A stretch of 64,000 nt of DNA from Bradyrhizobium sp. Tv2a-2 (GTDB lineage Bacteria > Pseudomonadota > Alphaproteobacteria > Rhizobiales > Xanthobacteraceae). Below the pieces are notes generated by a model. That model saw nothing but the letters and a program-made list of their open reading frames with translations. It searched no databases and was not told the origin of the DNA. The stretch lies in contig NZ_AXAI01000021.1 of assembly GCF_000472425.1 (NCBI RefSeq), positions 1 through 64,000 on the forward strand, written 5' to 3'. The translations under genes were made by a program, and so were the position numbers. Positions within the stretch are counted from its first letter, which is position 1, and the number at the start of each line of letters is the position of its first letter. Below, one piece after another: positions 43,339-51,382 of this stretch.

Positions 43339-44124
43339 TTAGTGTCCGGTGAAAATCGCGCGTCCAGGCGAGTTGAAGTCGTGGAAAGCCTTAAGGCCTA
43401 TTGCTAGGTCGTTGCTTTCAAATATGGGCCGTTGCAGCTCGAACATCGCGTGATCGGCGCTTGCCATTCCCTCACTGAGGTACTTCGTCACCAAAGCCTT
43501 GGTGGCCGAGTTCGCTTTGGTCGGACCGTGCGCGAGTTCCTGTGCGATCGTGCGAGTCACTTCGTCGAGGCGTGCCTCGGGCACGACCGTATTCACGATG
43601 CCCCAGGTCTCGAGGGTCGCGGCGTCGTAGCGCCGTCCAAGCAGGGCCATCTCCTTGGCTCTGGCCACGCCGGCTCGCGCGGCCACGCGCTGGATGCCAC
43701 CCATCAGGGGATGGACGCCGAGCGTCACTTCGACGCTGCCCAGTCTTGCGCTATCGGCTGCGATGATGATGTCGCAGGCGAGCGCGAGCTCCAGCCCGCC
43801 GCCTATTGCAAGGCCGTGAACACTGGCGATCATCGGAACCGAGATGGCTTCGATCGCCTCCAGATAGTTCAGGATTTCGAACTGCCGATCGTAGATCGCC
43901 GCTCCTTTGTTTTCGAAGAGCGTCAGATCTGCGCCTGCGCAAAAATTGCGCAATTTGCTGCGCAGAACGATTGCGCGAGCACCATCAAGCTCTGCCTGTT
44001 TGAGGGCGCTGATCAGCCCGTCCATAAGGGCCTTTCCCATCAGGTTGTGAGGTGCGAAGCACATCGAGATGAACGTTGCCGCTCCCTCGTGCTCCACTTC
44101 GATAACATGATCTTCCAGTTTCAT
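43339..44124 (-). CDS. Enoyl-CoA hydratase/isomerase (crotonase) family protein
   Basis: This encodes 261 residues. Both catalytic glutamates are present, E112 in IGGGLELALA and E132 in GSVEVTLGV, separated by 20 residues. The oxyanion hole is FCAGADL and IGGGLE. A ggagagag box precedes the ATG. It is the first gene of a two-gene operon with the CoA-transferase and is divergent from the carboxymuconolactone-decarboxylase-like gene. It is closer in sequence to the hydratase at 56561 (shared PHNL and HFCAGA-like motifs) than to the one at 40676, which suggests that the gene pair was duplicated as a unit. Confidence 0.9.
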   Translation of the reverse strand: MKLEDHVIEVEHEGAATFISMCFAPHNLMGKALMDGLISALKQAELDGARAIVLRSKLRNFCAGADLTLFENKGAAIYDRQFEILNYLEAIEAISVPMIASVHGLAIGGGLELALACDIIIAADSARLGSVEVTLGVHPLMGGIQRVAARAGVARAKEMALLGRRYDAATLETWGIVNTVVPEARLDEVTRTIAQELAHGPTKANSATKALVTKYLSEGMASADHAMFELQRPIFESNDLAIGLKAFHDFNSPGRAIFTGH

Positions 44125-44275
44125 CTGTTCTCTCTCCGAACCGTTGGTCGGCGGCTTTGCCGCGGCTCGACGGGCGCGCGGACGCCCGATCGACCCCGTT
44201 AGAAGCCCATGAGAGAAATCTCCAGAACATCATGCTGAAGTACAAGCAGCGATACGCTCGTATAGCTGAGGTCGG

Positions 44276-44297
44276 ATCACGTCAGCGGTAACGTGAT
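44276..44297. promoter_or_regulatory. 7-bp inverted repeat before the CMD-like gene
   Basis: The arms atcacgt and acgtgat are separated by 8 bases and lie about 25 bases before the ATG at 44323, between divergent genes. It is a candidate operator or leader hairpin. Confidence 0.35.
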
Positions 44298-44322
44298 GGC
44301 TGTCATCCAAGAGGATTTGAAC

Positions 44323-44898
44323 ATGCGACTGCCACTAATACCGCCGAGCAAGCTGACGCCCGAGCAGCGTGCGTTGTACGACGATATGAAGGCCAGTATT
44401 TCGTCCGACTATCAGGGATTCATTTCGGTGTGTACCGATGGATCCCTCACAGGCCCTTGGAATCCCTGGCTTCATTGGCCGAAAGTCGGCAAAGCCACAT
44501 GGGATCTATCGAAGCAACTGACCGCGACGTCAACATTGCCGGAGCATTGCCGCCAAATCGTCATTCTGGTGACGGGCGCTCATTTCAAAGCAGGATACGA
44601 AGTCTACGCCCACGTAGCGCTTGCCCAAAAAGCAGCGCATCTCGCCGATGACGTCATATCGACAATCATTTCTGGCCAGAAGCCGAGCCGCCTGTCACGC
44701 GAGCAGGGGCTCGCGTACGACGCTGCGGCTGCGCTCGTGAGCGGCGGGACAATGCCCGAGCTTCCGTTTCGTCTTGCCAAGGAAGCGTTCGGTGCAAATG
44801 GTGTCGCTGAGCTGATCTTCCTAGTCGGCATGTATAGCAACGTATCGATGATCCTTAATGGCTTCGACATGGGGATCCCGGCACCCGACAGGAATTAG
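44323..44898 (+). CDS. Carboxymuconolactone decarboxylase-family protein
   Basis: This encodes 191 residues, with the AhpD/CMD helical fold. The region GPWNPWLHWPKVGKATWDLS, LPEHCRQIVILVTGAHFKAG, YEVYAHVALAQKAAHLADDV fits the family. Cysteines of the AhpD CxxC type are absent (the stretch reads GAHFKAGYEVYAH), so it is not a peroxidase. This resembles the long CMD-like proteins found in aromatic-acid catabolic clusters. The start at 44323 has agagga 8 bases upstream; ten additional in-frame codons exist without such a site. It probably acts with the divergently encoded CoA-dependent pair. Confidence 0.8.
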   Translation: MRLPLIPPSKLTPEQRALYDDMKASISSDYQGFISVCTDGSLTGPWNPWLHWPKVGKATWDLSKQLTATSTLPEHCRQIVILVTGAHFKAGYEVYAHVALAQKAAHLADDVISTIISGQKPSRLSREQGLAYDAAAALVSGGTMPELPFRLAKEAFGANGVAELIFLVGMYSNVSMILNGFDMGIPAPDRN

Positions 44899-45196
44899 GT
44901 TCTGATCGCGATCACTACCATGAGCACCGACGTCGAGACGACGCCGGCAGTCGCTGGCTGATAACCGCATTTTCCGGCAGGTCGCGCGTCGTACCAAGCG
45001 CGAGAGTCTGCGGCCGTTCCAGCATACGCATGCATAGGCCATCGACCGGAAGAGATGGAGACTTTCGCGTTAGCTGGAGGGTTATGCGCGGCGGTCGCAG
45101 GGCATCGGTGGGGCGGCCGTGGGCATCATCCCTAGTGGCTGAGTGTGGAAGAAGACGAACGAACCTCTGCATCTGCCGTAAGAGGAGTGTGCCCCA

Positions 45197-46660
45197 ATGC
45201 CAGTCGCTTGTGAAGTTAGGCCTCTGACGGCAGTGGCAGTGGAACCGTTGAGACCTGATCGGCTGGATACGCGAACGCGCGCATTGTTGGTGGGACCCGT
45301 GCTGCCGGCCTTGTTGCGGCTTGCCTGGCCAAATATCCTAGTTATGGCGGCGCAATCGAGCACCGGGCTCATTGAGATGTGGTTTGTCGCCAGGCTTGGA
45401 TCTGACGCGCTCGCCGGAATGGCACTGGTTTTGCCGGTGCTCGTGTTGATGCAGAGTATGTCGCAAGGCGCTGTCGGAGGAGGCATTTCCTCAGCAATTG
45501 CGCGAGCACTCGGATCCGGACGGCGCGACAAGGCGGATGATTTCGTCATTCATGCGCTTGTCGTCAATGTCGCGATTGGGCTCATTTTTTCGGTCGTGAT
45601 GCTGCCCGCCGGTCGCTTACTGTACCGCGCGCTCGGTGGCAGCGATGGCGCTCTTGTGGCCGCGATGACCTATTCGAACATCATTTTCGGGGGCGTCGTG
45701 ATTTTGCTGTGGTTGTTTAACGCACTCGGAAGCATCATCCGGGGAACAGGCAACATGTTCGTGCCGGGCGTCGTCTTTTGCGGTGGCGCCGTACTTCTCA
45801 TCCCGCTCTCGCCTGCGTTGATCTTCGGTTGGGGGCCGTTTCCGCGGCTCGGAATTGCCGGGGGTGGGATTGCTCTCTTCATCTACTACGGTATCGGGAC
45901 GGTCATTCTCGGCTGGTATGTGGCGAGCGGCCGCAATCTTGCGTCATTCCGGATGACCCGCATTCGATGGGAGCTCGTGAAGGAGATTCTCTCGGTGGGG
46001 GCTGTGGCCGCCGTCAATACGATCCAGATCAATTTCACCATCGCTGTCACCATGGGATTCATGGCCGCCTATGCTGGACCGGACGCGGTCGCCGGCTTCG
46101 GTATCGGTACGCGGCTCGAATATCTGATGCCGCCGATTTCGTTCGGACTTGGTGCCCCCCTTGTGGCACTAGTAGGTACGAATATCGGTGCGAACCAGAG
46201 CGCGCGCGCATTGAGAATTGCGCTCGTTGGAGGAGCCGTCGGCTTCGTCGTCACGGAAACGATCGGCGCAACGGCGGCGATCTGGCCGAATGCGTGGTTG
46301 ACCCTCTTTACTCACGACCCGCACATCATTGCCATCGGCTCGCGATACTTGCGTACGGTCGGCCCCTTCTATGGCTTCTTTGGGCTTGGGATTTCGATGT
46401 ATTTTGCTTCCCAAGGTGCGGGTAGGTTGGGTTGGCCGCTGATGGGTGGCCTGGTCCGAATGATCGTGGCGGTGGGTGGGGGATGGATCGTACTGCACGC
46501 GACGCGTTCGACGTTGCTTTTGCTCGTCGTCTACGCAAGCGGCATGCTCCTATATGGGCTAATCATCGCTTCGTCGGTCGCGGCCGGCACGTGGTTCGGA
46601 TCCGAAGGTAGCAAAATGCTGCGGCGGGCCGCCCGACCGCAAGTTTGCGCGGACTTCTAG
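45197..46660 (+). CDS. MATE-family multidrug/toxic compound efflux transporter
   Basis: This encodes 487 residues with about 12 membrane helices in two homologous halves. The first half starts PALLRLAWPNILVMAAQSS, then GLIEMWFVARLGSDALAGMA. The second half contains VGAVAAVNTIQINFTIAVTM and later IGTRLEYLMPPISFGLGAPL. MATE carriers export organic cations or metabolites in exchange for H+ or Na+. A gaggag box precedes the ATG. The stop codon lies inside the ribosome binding region of the next gene, so the exporter and the cyclase are made from one message. Confidence 0.9.
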   Translation: MPVACEVRPLTAVAVEPLRPDRLDTRTRALLVGPVLPALLRLAWPNILVMAAQSSTGLIEMWFVARLGSDALAGMALVLPVLVLMQSMSQGAVGGGISSAIARALGSGRRDKADDFVIHALVVNVAIGLIFSVVMLPAGRLLYRALGGSDGALVAAMTYSNIIFGGVVILLWLFNALGSIIRGTGNMFVPGVVFCGGAVLLIPLSPALIFGWGPFPRLGIAGGGIALFIYYGIGTVILGWYVASGRNLASFRMTRIRWELVKEILSVGAVAAVNTIQINFTIAVTMGFMAAYAGPDAVAGFGIGTRLEYLMPPISFGLGAPLVALVGTNIGANQSARALRIALVGGAVGFVVTETIGATAAIWPNAWLTLFTHDPHIIAIGSRYLRTVGPFYGFFGLGISMYFASQGAGRLGWPLMGGLVRMIVAVGGGWIVLHATRSTLLLLVVYASGMLLYGLIIASSVAAGTWFGSEGSKMLRRAARPQVCADF

Positions 46661-46671
46661 GGAAGATGATC

Positions 46672-48489
46672 ATGCCGATAGATACGCGGCGTTATCCCAA
46701 GCTGGAGGCTCAGAATCCGACCGCACGGGTCGAACGACGTCTGGCGGCGGTTCTGGCGGCGGATCTCGCCGGCTATGGTCGATTGATGGGTGAGGACGAG
46801 GAGGGAACGCTGGCGCGCCTCATGGCTTGCCGACAGGCTTGCTTCGATCCGAAAATATCCGAGTACCGAGGACGCATCGTTAAGACCACCGGAGACGGTC
46901 TTCTCGTAGACTTCAGCAGCGCCGTGGAAGCGGTACGATGCGCAATAGAGATCCAGCAACTCGTTGCTGAAAGCAACTTAGGGGTTCCGGAAGACAGGCG
47001 TCTGCGATTTCGCATCGGCATTCACGTCGGCGATATCCTCATCGACGATCACGACATGTTCGGGGATGGGGTCAACATTGCGGCCCGGCTCGAAGGCATC
47101 GCGGAGCCGGGTGGGGTTTGCATTTCGGATGACGCTTATCGCCAGATACGCGGCAAAGTCGAGATCACTTACGATGACATGGGGCCGCAAGCGCTGAAAA
47201 ATATCGCGGAGCCGGTTCGTGTTTGGCGTGCGCGAGCCGACAGCGGAGAAGCGTCGGCGCGCAAGAGCGATGCCGGTGACGCCGCGAGCCATTCAGATCG
47301 ACCATCGATCGCGGTGCTACCGTTTCAGAACATCAGTGACGACGCGCGGCAGGATTGTCTGGCCGACGGGATCGTCGAAGACATTCTCACGGAGCTCGCG
47401 CGATTCCGGCCGTCGTTGAGTGTTGCCGCTCGAAATTCAAGTTTTGTTTACAAAGGTCGAGCAGTCGACATCAAACGGGTCGGGCAAGAGCTTGGCGTTC
47501 GCTACGTTCTGGAAGGTAGCGTTCGTAAATCTGGAAAGCGCGTGCGCGTGACCGGCCAGTTGATCGACGCGCTCACGGGAAGTCACGTTTGGGCGGAACA
47601 TTTCGATGTGGACGAAGGGGCGACCTTCGACCGCCAGGACGAAATCACCCGAAGCGTCGTCGGAGCGCTTGCTTCCGCGCTTGAAAGAGCAGCTACGGAG
47701 CGCGCAAGGCAGAAGCCTTCCGCAACGCAAGCTGCCTACGACCATTTTCTGCTAGGGATGGCGGACATCTATGAGGGCACGAGAGAGTCGAGCGCGCGAG
47801 CGCTGGAGCGGTTTACGAACGCGACGCGCATGGACCCCGGCTTAAGCGTCGCCTATGCGATGAGTTGTTACTGTTACGTTTGGCGCAAAGCCAGCGGTTG
47901 GCCAAGTGATCCCGCTGATGTCGAAATCGTTCGACGCCTTGCCCGCAAGGCGACCAAGACAGGTGCCGACGATGCTTTTGCGCTCAGTGAAGCCGGCTTC
48001 GCTTTGGCCGCATTCGTGGGCGATCTCGACGAAGGCCTGTTTTTGATCGACCAAGCTTTGTCGCTCAACCCCAACATGGCCGTCGCTTGGCGTTTCAGCG
48101 GATATGTGAACGCTTTTCTTGGCCAAACTGATCTGGCCGTGGAGCACTTGAACCGGGCTATTCAGCTAAATCCACGGGATCCACTCATATTCATACCTCT
48201 CAACGGATTGGCGATTGTTCATTACTTTGCCGAACAATACGAGACGGCGCTGAGATTCGCACAAAGGGCCACACGGCAAAACCCCGACTATCCGGCGGCG
48301 CAGATCATGGTGGCCGTCAGCGCTGCCATGGCCGGGCGTGAGCGAGAAACTGCTGCTGCGGTCCAACGACTTTTGCAATTGGACCCCTCGTACCGGTTTG
48401 AAAGCTTCCGCGATATCTGGCTTGTCCGGCGGGCGGAAGATCGAGCTGCTTTCGAGGCCGGTCTTCGCTTGACGGGACTACCCGCTTAG
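46672..48489 (+). CDS. Class III adenylate/guanylate cyclase with TPR region
   Basis: This encodes 605 residues. A cyclase domain occupies 20-190. The metal-binding aspartates are D31 in LAADLAGYGRLMG and D75 in KTTGDGLLVDF; IGIHVGDILIDDHDMFGDGV and NIAARLEGIAEPGG follow. Residues 220-345 form the TolB-like module usual in these proteins (PSIAVLPFQNISDDARQDC, then YVLEGSVRKSGKRVRVTGQL). Residues 370-600 form TPR repeats (NPNMAVAWRFSGYVNAFLGQ). There is no membrane segment. The ATG at 46672 has agggaag 7 bases before it; the ATG at 46666 is an alternative. It is coupled to the MATE gene. Confidence 0.9.
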   Translation: MPIDTRRYPKLEAQNPTARVERRLAAVLAADLAGYGRLMGEDEEGTLARLMACRQACFDPKISEYRGRIVKTTGDGLLVDFSSAVEAVRCAIEIQQLVAESNLGVPEDRRLRFRIGIHVGDILIDDHDMFGDGVNIAARLEGIAEPGGVCISDDAYRQIRGKVEITYDDMGPQALKNIAEPVRVWRARADSGEASARKSDAGDAASHSDRPSIAVLPFQNISDDARQDCLADGIVEDILTELARFRPSLSVAARNSSFVYKGRAVDIKRVGQELGVRYVLEGSVRKSGKRVRVTGQLIDALTGSHVWAEHFDVDEGATFDRQDEITRSVVGALASALERAATERARQKPSATQAAYDHFLLGMADIYEGTRESSARALERFTNATRMDPGLSVAYAMSCYCYVWRKASGWPSDPADVEIVRRLARKATKTGADDAFALSEAGFALAAFVGDLDEGLFLIDQALSLNPNMAVAWRFSGYVNAFLGQTDLAVEHLNRAIQLNPRDPLIFIPLNGLAIVHYFAEQYETALRFAQRATRQNPDYPAAQIMVAVSAAMAGRERETAAAVQRLLQLDPSYRFESFRDIWLVRRAEDRAAFEAGLRLTGLPA

Positions 48490-48770
48490 CCAGATACACA
48501 CTCGTGTCTGTAAGCTCGAGCGGATGACAGCAGGTCGACGCTCCGCCGAACATGTGCGTGAGTACCATTGGCAAGAGCCATTGGCGAATTGGCAGCTTAG
48601 AACACGGTAATTGGCGCGATACGACGTTGCCAGTTTTGGGGGCGTACGTCATCGCTGACATTGCCCGAGCCATCGTTCCAACAGACTGGTTCAAAAATGG
48701 AGGTTGGGTTCTCCAGGGATTTGTCAAAAGTTGTCAAACTCGATTAATCCAAGTGTAAGGGATTGAACTA
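48490..48770. other. Spacer without recognised gene
   Basis: A 68-codon plus-strand frame at 48552-48758 has no ribosome binding site or motif. A direct repeat ttgtcaaaa / ttgtcaaac lies at 48721-48739, about 35 bases before the next start, and could be a regulator site. Confidence 0.3.
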
Positions 48771-49793
48771 GTGAAAGCTTTCTTGTTTGAGAGAAATGGA
48801 GAACCGCAAGATGTTCTCCGAGTCGTCGAACTCCCTACACCGTCCGCAGCACCAGGTGAAATCTTGGTGCGCGTGCTATTTTCTCCCGTTCACCCGAGTG
48901 ATCTGCATATCATGCGAGGTCGGTTCGGCCGTCAGCCGAGGTTGCCGGCCAGTCCCGGTGTGGAGTGCGTCGGTGTCGTAGAGGCGTTGGGGCCCGGTGT
49001 TGGTGGGCCAGCTCCAGGCACCCGTGTTGTCTTGCGGCAGGCCTTCGGTTGCTGGCGCGAGTTTGTCGTGGCACGTGCGGAGATGGTCATTCCCGTTCCT
49101 GATGAAGTTTCGGATGAGGATGCGGCACAAGCCCTTATCAATCCGGTCACAGCCTGGGCAATGACAATGGCCGAACACCAAATGGAACCTGGTGACTGGA
49201 TCGTGCAAACGGCCGCTGGCTCTACGGTTGGTCGCTTGGTTCTGCAGCTTGCAAGGTCTGAAGGCTTCAAGACGATTAACATAGTTCGGCGGCGTGCGCA
49301 GGTTCCGGAGATCAGAGCGCTTGGCGCCGACGTTGTGCTGACATCTGAAGACGACAACTGGGGCAGTGAACTCATGCGAGCTGCTGACGGCAAGGCCCCG
49401 GCGAAGGCTATCGATTGCGTCTCCGGGAGAACTGGCGCGACCGTTGTTCGTCATTTGGCTCCGGGCGGCAAATTGCTCCTATTCGGCGCTTTATCGTCTC
49501 ATCGGCAAACCGATTCCGCAGCATTCGAAATGCCGATATTTGGTCCCAGACTCATCTATGGTGCAACGACGGTACAGGGATGGTTCCTGTTCCATTGGCT
49601 CGACAACACACCTGTTGAGGAATGCAGGAGAGTCCTCTCGACGATATTGGACCGGCTTGCTTGTCGGGAACTGCGACTTCCGCCAGCAAAGCAACACCTT
49701 CCAGAGAAAATTGCCGATGCTTTGCTAGATGCAGACGGCACCGGAAGGGGTGGCAAACCTTTGCTTAGACTTCAGGCTTTCGGATCGGGCTGA
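48771..49793 (+). CDS. Zinc-independent MDR-family oxidoreductase (trans-2-enoyl reductase / quinone oxidoreductase-like)
   Basis: This encodes 340 residues from a GTG preceded by aaggga. The N-terminal GroES-like domain reads MKAFLFERNGEPQDVLRVVE, then VHPSDLHIMRGRFGRQP. The cofactor domain has QTAAGSTVGRLVLQLAR, resembling the NADPH-binding segment of mitochondrial 2-enoyl thioester reductases (AANSAVG). VSGRTGATVVRHLAPGGKLL follows. The zinc ligands of alcohol dehydrogenases are absent. I infer reduction of an enone or enoyl thioester. It is monocistronic, so a link with the neighbouring CoA-dependent genes is only positional. Confidence 0.8.
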   Translation: MKAFLFERNGEPQDVLRVVELPTPSAAPGEILVRVLFSPVHPSDLHIMRGRFGRQPRLPASPGVECVGVVEALGPGVGGPAPGTRVVLRQAFGCWREFVVARAEMVIPVPDEVSDEDAAQALINPVTAWAMTMAEHQMEPGDWIVQTAAGSTVGRLVLQLARSEGFKTINIVRRRAQVPEIRALGADVVLTSEDDNWGSELMRAADGKAPAKAIDCVSGRTGATVVRHLAPGGKLLLFGALSSHRQTDSAAFEMPIFGPRLIYGATTVQGWFLFHWLDNTPVEECRRVLSTILDRLACRELRLPPAKQHLPEKIADALLDADGTGRGGKPLLRLQAFGSG

Positions 49794-50050
49794 CGCGACG
49801 GTGCTTTTCAATCTGCGTAATTCAAGTCGTTCGAGCGGATAGCCGCCCTATGCGGAGGTTTTCTCTCCTCGGTCTATCGGCAACTACAAAATTCACTGGA
49901 GTATCGTGTCATCCGATAGCGCGGCTCATGGCGAGCGGGCATAGGGCGCACTTTGCCGCCGCAGAGGTCTGCTGCAACGTCGCGTGGCATGCGGCGAAGG
50001 TCCGCCGCAAACGTATGTTCTTTTATACCCGTGCATAGTGGCCTGAATTC

Positions 50051-50755
50051 GTGCTCGACTCCCATGGAGGTCTCGCCAATTGGAGGCGTGTCACGGGGGT
50101 CGATTTGCGGCTGACGCTCGGCGGCTACCTCTTCGAGATTAAGCGGCATCCCGACGGGCTTCGTACCGCGCTCGTCAAGATCGATCCGCGTGCACCCCGC
50201 ACGCTGATTGTCCCGTTTCCCGAGAAGGGCGATCGCGGCATCTATGAGGGTGGAAAGATCAGGATACAAACGGATGCCGGTGCAGTCATCGAGGAACTTG
50301 CTGCGCCACGGTCCACGTACGAAGGGCATGAACGTCGAACGCCATGGAACGACCTGCAGTATCTCTATTTTATCGGCTATGCGTTTTGGAATTACTTCAC
50401 GACGCCGTTTCTTCTAGCTTCGCCAGGGGTCTCCGTGGAGGAGGTGTCGCCTTGGGAAGAAAACGGACAGCACTGGCGCGTGCTTCAAGCCACGTTTGAC
50501 AAAGCCATCGACACGCATTGCGCCGTCCAGAAATTTTACTTTGACCGAAATGGAATGTTGCAGCGCCACGACTATTTCACCGACGTCGCAAAGGGCAATG
50601 CCGCCCACTACTGCATGGACTACCGAACCTTTGATGGCTTCGTGTTTCCGACCAGGAGAAGGGTCGTCTCTCGCGGGGAAGGAGAGATTGCCGCCACGGG
50701 CGGCCCATCGAGCGTACTGATCGATATCGAGTCGATCGTAGTGACTTTCGAGTGA
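50051..50755 (+). CDS. Conserved hypothetical protein
   Basis: This encodes 234 residues from a GTG at 50051, with an in-frame stop 18 bases upstream and no good ribosome binding site, so the N terminus may be damaged. The pattern LDSHGGLANWRRVTGVDLRL, then ETPWDxLQxxYFxGYAFWNY-like (here RRTPWNDLQYLYFIGYAFWN) and VQKFYFDRNGMLQRHDYFTD, AAHYCMDYRTFDGFVFPTRR resembles a widespread uncharacterised family of about 240 residues with an all-beta, LolA-like look. I cannot give a function. No signal peptide is visible. Confidence 0.65.
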   Translation: MLDSHGGLANWRRVTGVDLRLTLGGYLFEIKRHPDGLRTALVKIDPRAPRTLIVPFPEKGDRGIYEGGKIRIQTDAGAVIEELAAPRSTYEGHERRTPWNDLQYLYFIGYAFWNYFTTPFLLASPGVSVEEVSPWEENGQHWRVLQATFDKAIDTHCAVQKFYFDRNGMLQRHDYFTDVAKGNAAHYCMDYRTFDGFVFPTRRRVVSRGEGEIAATGGPSSVLIDIESIVVTFE

Positions 50756-50866
50756 GCGGCACCGGTAATCGTCCGGCCGCAGACGGTCGCGGCGATTGGC
50801 TACGATCGGTCTCGGATCTGGCGGTAGAACAATTGGTCGACGGCTCTGCCGCGCGGATATGCAAAG

Positions 50867-50890
50867 AATGATGCGTATAATGGCATCATT
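50867..50890 (+). promoter_or_regulatory. Palindrome centred on a consensus TATAAT
   Basis: Arms aatgatgc (50867-50874) and gcatcatt (50883-50890) are perfect and enclose gtataatg, which contains the TATAAT hexamer at 50876-50881. No good -35 box is spaced correctly, so the promoter may need an activator, or a repressor may cover the -10. It would drive the DUF485/symporter operon from about 175 bases upstream. Confidence 0.45.
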
Positions 50891-51064
50891 TGACCGGTAG
50901 TTTGGCAGGATAAGACGTTGTGTAGCGTGGGCCAGCACTTATTCCTGGAGGGCAGAGGAAACGCATCGGCCAATACGTCGGGTCTTCGACCCGAACCAGC
51001 GATCCTGGGTGAGCCGCAAACGGCCGCCGGAAATCGAGTACGCCGAAAAGCATGGAGAAGTCGA

Positions 51065-51382
51065 ATGCCGCGCTTAACGCCGGAACAGACGCGGGCAATT
51101 CTCGCCGATCCGAACTTTACGAAGTTAGCCGGCGGGCGCGCAAGATTGCGCTGGGTGCTTTCCGCAGTGACGCTGGTGATGTTTTTTGGCTTCATCGCCC
51201 TGGTCGCGTCCGCGAGGAGCCTGCTGGGCGCGAGCGTTCCAGGAAGCGTCATTCCGGTCGGGCTGCTGCTGGCGTTCTCGATCATCGTGCTCGTTGTGGT
51301 GCTGACTGGCGTTTACGTACAGCGCTCCAACAGCCAGTTCGATGAGCTTGCCCGCCGCCTGAACAGGGAGTTCGCGCGATGA
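51065..51382 (+). CDS. DUF485 membrane protein (YjcH-like)
   Basis: This encodes 105 residues. An N-terminal soluble part (PRLTPEQTRAILADPNFTKL) is followed by two membrane helices (RWVLSAVTLVMFFGFIALVA and PVGLLLAFSIIVLVVVLTGV) and a short charged tail (NSQFDELARRLNREFAR). This is the standard architecture of the small protein encoded just before ActP-type acetate symporters. The ATG at 51065 has ggagaag 4 bases upstream. Its stop overlaps the symporter start by four bases (ATGA), so the two are translated together. Confidence 0.85.
   Translation: MPRLTPEQTRAILADPNFTKLAGGRARLRWVLSAVTLVMFFGFIALVASARSLLGASVPGSVIPVGLLLAFSIIVLVVVLTGVYVQRSNSQFDELARRLNREFAR

Noticed and set aside
44323..44898. 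AhpD-type alkylhydroperoxidase for the CMD-like gene
   Set aside because: The CxxC redox pair of AhpD is missing, so peroxidase activity is not supported.
49874..50329. 151-codon minus-strand open frame
   Set aside because: Overlaps the conserved hypothetical gene at 50051 and has no motif; treated as a shadow.
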